From Salarias fasciatus (taxonomy: Eukaryota > Chordata > Actinopteri > Blenniiformes > Blenniidae): DNA of 64,000 bases. The position numbers and the translations under genes were made by a program. The stretch lies in contig NC_043766.1 in assembly GCF_902148845.1 (NCBI RefSeq), positions 15,924,617 through 15,988,616 of the forward strand. The letters are read 5' to 3'. Positions 59,386-64,000 of the stretch are shown piece by piece (the first letter of the stretch is position 1; each line of letters starts with the position of its first letter). Below the pieces are notes generated by a model that made no database searches, was not told the DNA's origin, and saw only the letters and a program-made list of their open reading frames with translations.

Positions 59386-61343
59386 CTGAAGAAAGATCAC
59401 AAATGTTAGCAATGGACTCTACCACCCTCTTCATTCACCAGATGCCACACCACTGTGCAGTGAATTTGTTACAAGGATGTGTGAACAAAACCTGGAATTA
59501 ACATCCCAGGCTGATACAAACGCTGCACAACATTACCTACATTTGCTCTCGCTATACATTGATATCTAATCAATATATTAAAGTATGAGGCATACTGAGA
59601 AGATCATGTGAAACATTTCTGGCTCATATTATTTATTTATTTTAAGAAAGCATAACATTTGTAATTATACATAGTTTACAGTTATTGGATTAGCACATTA
59701 CTTGAAACAGAAATTATACATAGAAAAAAATACCACAGATCAGGTAATAGGGCGAACCGAAAGTCTGCAACAAACTGTTAAGAACAAAAATTGACTTTTA
59801 ATTCAGAGTGTTTCAGTATATTGGAACTGCAAGTCATAGGCGACAACATTAGTTTCATGTTCTCAGTTGTTTTTATTCCCTCAGCCATATAAGCATAAAC
59901 TTCTCATAAGGACTTTTAAAGAGGGTCTTGGTTTACACCAGATTTAATAAGCATCATATATTTCTAATATATGCTTGAAGGCAGAACAGCAGCTTAGAAG
60001 ATAATGAGGCTGCTGTCAAATTATGAGCACTGCCTGCTGGTGGGCATGGAAACAATGAAAGGGTTGAAGGCTTTTATACAAGCTTTTATCAAAATAAGAT
60101 TTCAGTCAACTCATGCAAAAACGTTTGTTGAGATGGACCATTCAAAAAAAAAACTGGCTTCTGATTGAGACTACAGCTCTAAAATATAGCCAGCAGGTTA
60201 TCGATATTGACTGATACTGTCTTAAAAAGGGGGAAATTTAAAAATGTGTTTTCATTCCTACACAGTTCATCTAATTTGAATGTAAATTTCCTCAAATTAA
60301 AGCTGAATGGCTGCTCTCAAAGTACAGCTTGATTGCTTATTGAAATTGATAAATCTAAGGAAATAACATCTTGGAGCATGTTCCCTAAACAGAAAGTTAT
60401 TTTGTGACATATACAATATAACATGTACTATATTACTGCCAGAATGTTAACAAATTGGCAGATAGTGGCTTGAAAGGAAATTTCTGTATGGATGTATTCT
60501 GCTGAATGGATAACCTCGTGAAATTACAAAGGAAAGGAGGAATTTATGAACTGTCACAATTAGGATGAGGAAATTAATGTTAATTCCAAAAAAGGTGACA
60601 CTTGTTTCTTTTTTAACACATAATAGAGCATGGTCGATATAGAGCAATCTGACATTAGCTGCAATCACAGCAAAAGCGAATAAAATGAGCAAAAAGGCAA
60701 ACATTGTACTGTATTCCATGCGCATGCATTCATTTAGAAAGAACATTTACTGTGTGTTGGACCTGATTCCCCCACCCCCCAATCAACTTTATGCCCAAAT
60801 TGTTCACTTTCCTTGCAGCTAATGGTTGCTGTCAGTTCCAGCAGCAGACAACACCTTAAAATGTCCAGTTATTTAATATTAGATCACTCCTGCACAATCA
60901 CACGAAGTTGATAGTATCAAATTTGATAAGTGCATCCCACTTTTTTTCCTACTGAGACCACCCAGTGCTGAGTGATATAGTGTCAGAGCAACAAAATCCC
61001 TTTTTGAGCCCAGTAGGCTTGTGAGCCATTCTCCAATAACAAGTTAGCAACAGTGGCAGTAAAATCACTTTCAGGTGTTCGTGTGTGTGATGGTTGTCTC
61101 ATCCCAGCTCCCTGCAAGCTCACATTGGTTAAAGCAGAATAGCAGATGGATAGATAAATTATGGGCCCATCTTTTCCACTCTCTTCATTTTCGAACAATG
61201 GAGATCCAAGTTTCTGTTTTGTCTGCAGGGTGTAGATCTTTACCATAGGGTGGCTGTCACAGACCTACTGAAGCTCTACCTGTGGAATCATCACAGACAG
61301 AGCCCTGATATGTGGTTGGCGTGGCGGGCAGAGTGATGCTCAC
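59386..61343 (-). other. Probable GNG5 3'UTR intron
   Basis: No repeat family or coding exon that I recognise. A hydrophobic minus-strand open frame at 60447-60746 has no domain or splice support. Confidence 0.4.
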
Positions 61344-61363
61344 CGGGCGGAGGTCGGTCTCTG

Positions 61364-61730
<367 letters not shown>

Positions 61731-62003
61731 TTTCAGCTTTGTGCAAGAAATGATTTATTGGTAGAAAGTTAAACAGCTCTGTGGAAAAGAACTGGCTGCT
61801 AACTTCTCCCGACAGAGACTTTCCGGTTTCTTTTAGGAGGGCGTGTCCGCGGTAAGCTGCATTCAGGTACACTCGGAAATTTATCTTCAAGCGTGCAATA
61901 TGTCACAGCTTGTTTTTTCCCCAATCTTCTTTTTTTTTTTTTTTTTTTGTGGACACTTGTATAAAGATAATTTCGTGTTGTAATATATAGTTGTGGGAAA
62001 AGT

Positions 62004-62260
62004 GGTTAGTGTCCTCTTCTCACAGGGAAACATTATGGTCCTGGCTGGGCCTTTCAGCAACGAATTTGCATGTTCCCTTCAGTTTCCTTCCAGTTTCCCA
62101 CAGTGTAAAAACCTAAATGTGAATGTCGTGTTTGGTTGTCTATCTTTATGTGTTAATCTGTGATGGACTATGATGGCAACCTGTTCTGTGTGTCCCTTCC
62201 TCCTTTGTTCATAGGCAGCAGGGATTGCAGACACTGCACAGGATAAACATGAAAGGATGG
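62004..62260 (-). repeat. SINE-like fish repeat, degenerate
   Basis: In reverse orientation it shows GTGGTTAGTGTCCTCTTCTCACAG, TTTGCATGTTCCCTTCAGTTTCC, GTGAATGTCGTGTTTGGTTGTCTATCTTTATGTG and CACAGGATAAACATGAAAGGATGG in the family order. About 70-75% similar by eye to the family pattern. Confidence 0.5.
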
Positions 62261-62398
62261 AAATTCAGAAGCCGTCTTATGTACCCCACCACCACCTCAC
62301 ACTCCAAACTCCTTACCACAGCAGCAAATCTAACAGCTGTTCCTAGCAACCGCTGTTCAGCAATTCAATAACATAAACTCCTTTATTAAAGTTTAGAC

Positions 62399-63050
62399 CA
62401 GAGCTCTGCAACCTTTGTGACCAAAAGAGCCTTTTTTGTGACTTTCAGCCAAGTCAAGTTAGTCTGGAGACGCAAAGCACATTTAACCTTTAAAATAAGG
62501 CAAATGCAGCTCAGGAAGTTTCATGTGTAGTTTGATACACATACAAAAACTAGATCTTATGATGCATTTCTAAAGTTAAGGTTCAAAATAGGGAACATTT
62601 CATTGAATTTAACTTATTTTGTACTTGATTTTAAGAGTTTTACTCCTATTTTCAACTATCTTTTGTTGACAGTTCTGAATTTTTATCTGTTTCACTGTGC
62701 TTACCTCCCTTTAAGCAGTTTTACATTCCAATCATATTTATGTTCTTCTTTTAGAAAATCTGGACATCTCATGTTCTATTACAACTGAGTGTGTTCATAA
62801 CATTCTATCACTTTTTATCCTCATTTCTGGTGGTGTTAGCTATTTTTCCCAATGTTACTTGTACCTTCTTTAATCTAACCCCTTTAGAACCAAGAGTGAC
62901 AAATCATTTTGAATAGAACTGCGGTGTGTCACTCTAATAAAAATAAGTTAAATTTTCATTCAGGTTTTATATTATGAAAGCTTCGTGTAACCACTCCAGA
63001 GGGACTGAAGAGTCACATGTGGCTACAGAGCCGCAGGTTGCAGTCCCCTG
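62399..63050. mobile_element. Non-autonomous hAT element with a perfect target duplication
   Basis: A 652-bp element starting CAGAGCTCTGCAACCT and ending AGGTTGCAGTCCCCTG, flanked by identical GTTTAGAC at 62391-62398 and 63051-63058. The 8-bp duplication and CAGGG-type ends are hAT hallmarks; the inner end GAGCCGCAGGTTGCA and GAGCC...CACATGTGGCT is a fish family I recognise. It has no transposase frame. It lies between the divergent genes GNG5 and SPATA1. Confidence 0.85.
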
Positions 63051-63199
63051 GTTTAGACGAAAGAACCCCTTGAAGGACTGATTTCCCACTGTCCCTGAAA
63101 GCAACGACAGGGTCAGAACTATTGCGACCTCTAGTGGTGATAAGTGTAAGTCAAATCGTCAAAAGTGCCTAAATGTTGCAGAGCCACAACATAAGTGCA

Positions 63200-63335
63200 A
63201 ACTGCAAAGGCATTTGTGTTTTTGTTGCTGCTTTTTACTATTGTGCTGTGGTTTTCGAGTCTGTGTTGTGGCTTTTTACTGTTGTGTTATGGTTTTTGCT
63301 GTTGTGTTGTGGCATTCGGTATTGCATTGTGTCAG
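63200..63335 (+). repeat. Degenerate minisatellite
   Basis: Imperfect tandem units of about 20-25 bases of the form TTTTTACTGTTGTGTTGTGG, four to five copies, drifting into flanking sequence. Confidence 0.5.
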
Positions 63336-63559
63336 TGGCGCTTCTGGGCCACCATAGTAATCACAGTTTAGGGACTTTGTGCAAGCATCACCACCAGGGG
63401 AGTAACTGCAGCTGGCACTCTCACAAAAAGAAAGTCCTCTGGACAACTGAGTGTGTTGATAACGGCAGGTTGTCACTAAGCAGTGGTCCACTCCTCCATG
63501 AGTCTTTGAGCAAATGAATGTGACACATCTGTTCACTGATCCTCTGCTTTTTCCTGAAG

Positions 63560-63822
63560 ATGGAGCTGTCCTGTGATTCAGTGAGGTATACAGAAGAACC
63601 AAGACCAACCAGCTGCAAGGTATGTAAAGGAGTTTATTTCACATTGCATAATGTCTTTGTATGCAGAATATACAATTATCCCCTTTAATGAAGCGTGTTG
63701 CTGTCATTTATTTAGCTTGTAGAGCTCCATGTGTTGTATGTACCAGGTGACCAGTGGAACATGAAGCTCAATAAAGCTCCTGCTGAAGCCGCGGAGAGCT
63801 TCATATCTGCTGGCTTCATCAG
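63560..63822 (+). CDS. SPATA1: Spermatogenesis-associated protein 1, N-terminal exons (partial)
   Basis: Two exons join in phase: 63560-63619 (MELSCDSVRYTEEPRPTSCK) and 63716-63822 (LVELHVLYVPGDQWNMKLNK, then APAEAAESFISAGFIR), ending at a GT donor at 63823. The second exon matches human SPATA1 (LVELHVFYVPEGSWNYKLN and FISAGFLR), a sperm-associated protein of unclear function. The rest lies off the right edge. The first exon has little conservation, so the start methionine is less certain than the gene call; position next to GNG5 supports it. Confidence 0.85.
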
Positions 63823-64000
63823 GTGAAGAAATTTAAGTAATCTAAACTGAGAAAACTGTTAGTTTGTATGAAGTGTTTGAGGATATATATTCTGTGGAAA
63901 AACAGACATGCAGATGCCCTGCAGTTTTAATAGCAAATACTTCACCAGAACTATACTCTGAAATAGAAAAAGCAATCCATGTTTCCATTTAAAAGAGGGA

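Noticed and set aside
59227-59412. Minus-strand frame VLDFVGKRCGILLRG as a possible last exon of another gene
   Set aside because: No upstream coding partner fits; better explained as the GNG5 3'UTR exon.
60447-60746. 99-codon hydrophobic minus-strand frame in the GNG5 3'UTR intron
   Set aside because: AT-rich sequence favours hydrophobic codons; no start context, splice sites or family motif.

Overview
The window is vertebrate nuclear DNA from a ray-finned fish, most likely a teleost. Genes are split by GT-AG introns of roughly 80 bp to several kb. Long pure microsatellites are common, and the interspersed repeats are of fish types: Tc1/mariner, small hAT elements, TTAA-flanked MITEs, and a SINE-like repeat containing 'GTTTGCATGTTCTCC'. 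A functional-looking urate oxidase gene and the gene order support this. I cannot name the species. No operons, CRISPR arrays, phage or other prokaryotic features are present.

Eight protein-coding genes could be rebuilt exon by exon. They are TTLL7 (minus strand, 5' coding exons only, 1855-7762, running off the left edge), PRKACB (plus, 21017-30582, with an alternative first exon at 22743-22875), SAMD13 (plus, 37978-38465), UOX (minus, 41590-44934), DNASE2B (plus, 47181-51352), RPF1 (plus, 52615-57894), GNG5 (minus, 61364-61730) and SPATA1 (plus, first two coding exons, 63560-63822, running off the right edge). As I recall it, order and orientation match human 1p31.1, where UOX is a pseudogene; here UOX is open, with its active-site residues and a peroxisomal signal. 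PRKACB, SAMD13, UOX, DNASE2B, RPF1 and GNG5 are complete in their coding parts, with phase-consistent splice sites.

The genes do not form one pathway. TTLL7 modifies tubulin, PRKACB is a PKA catalytic subunit, GNG5 is a G-protein gamma subunit, UOX degrades urate in peroxisomes, DNASE2B is an acid nuclease, RPF1 acts in large-subunit ribosome assembly, SAMD13 is a small SAM-domain protein and SPATA1 a sperm-associated protein. The layout is compact in places: the PRKACB poly(A) signal lies about 100 bp from the SAMD13 promoter motif, and SAMD13/UOX and RPF1/GNG5 converge tail to tail with poly(A) signals close together.

The non-coding sequence gives most of the second-look items: an alternative PKA C-beta2-type first exon, a GC-AG intron in PRKACB, two hammerhead-ribozyme-like motifs (one inside a 286-bp insertion that splits a SINE and has an 8-bp duplication), a MITE nested in a hAT element, a recent-looking hAT element with a perfect 8-bp duplication, a perfect palindrome just upstream of the UOX start, and several CTCF-like motifs. 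I found no convincing undescribed multi-gene system.
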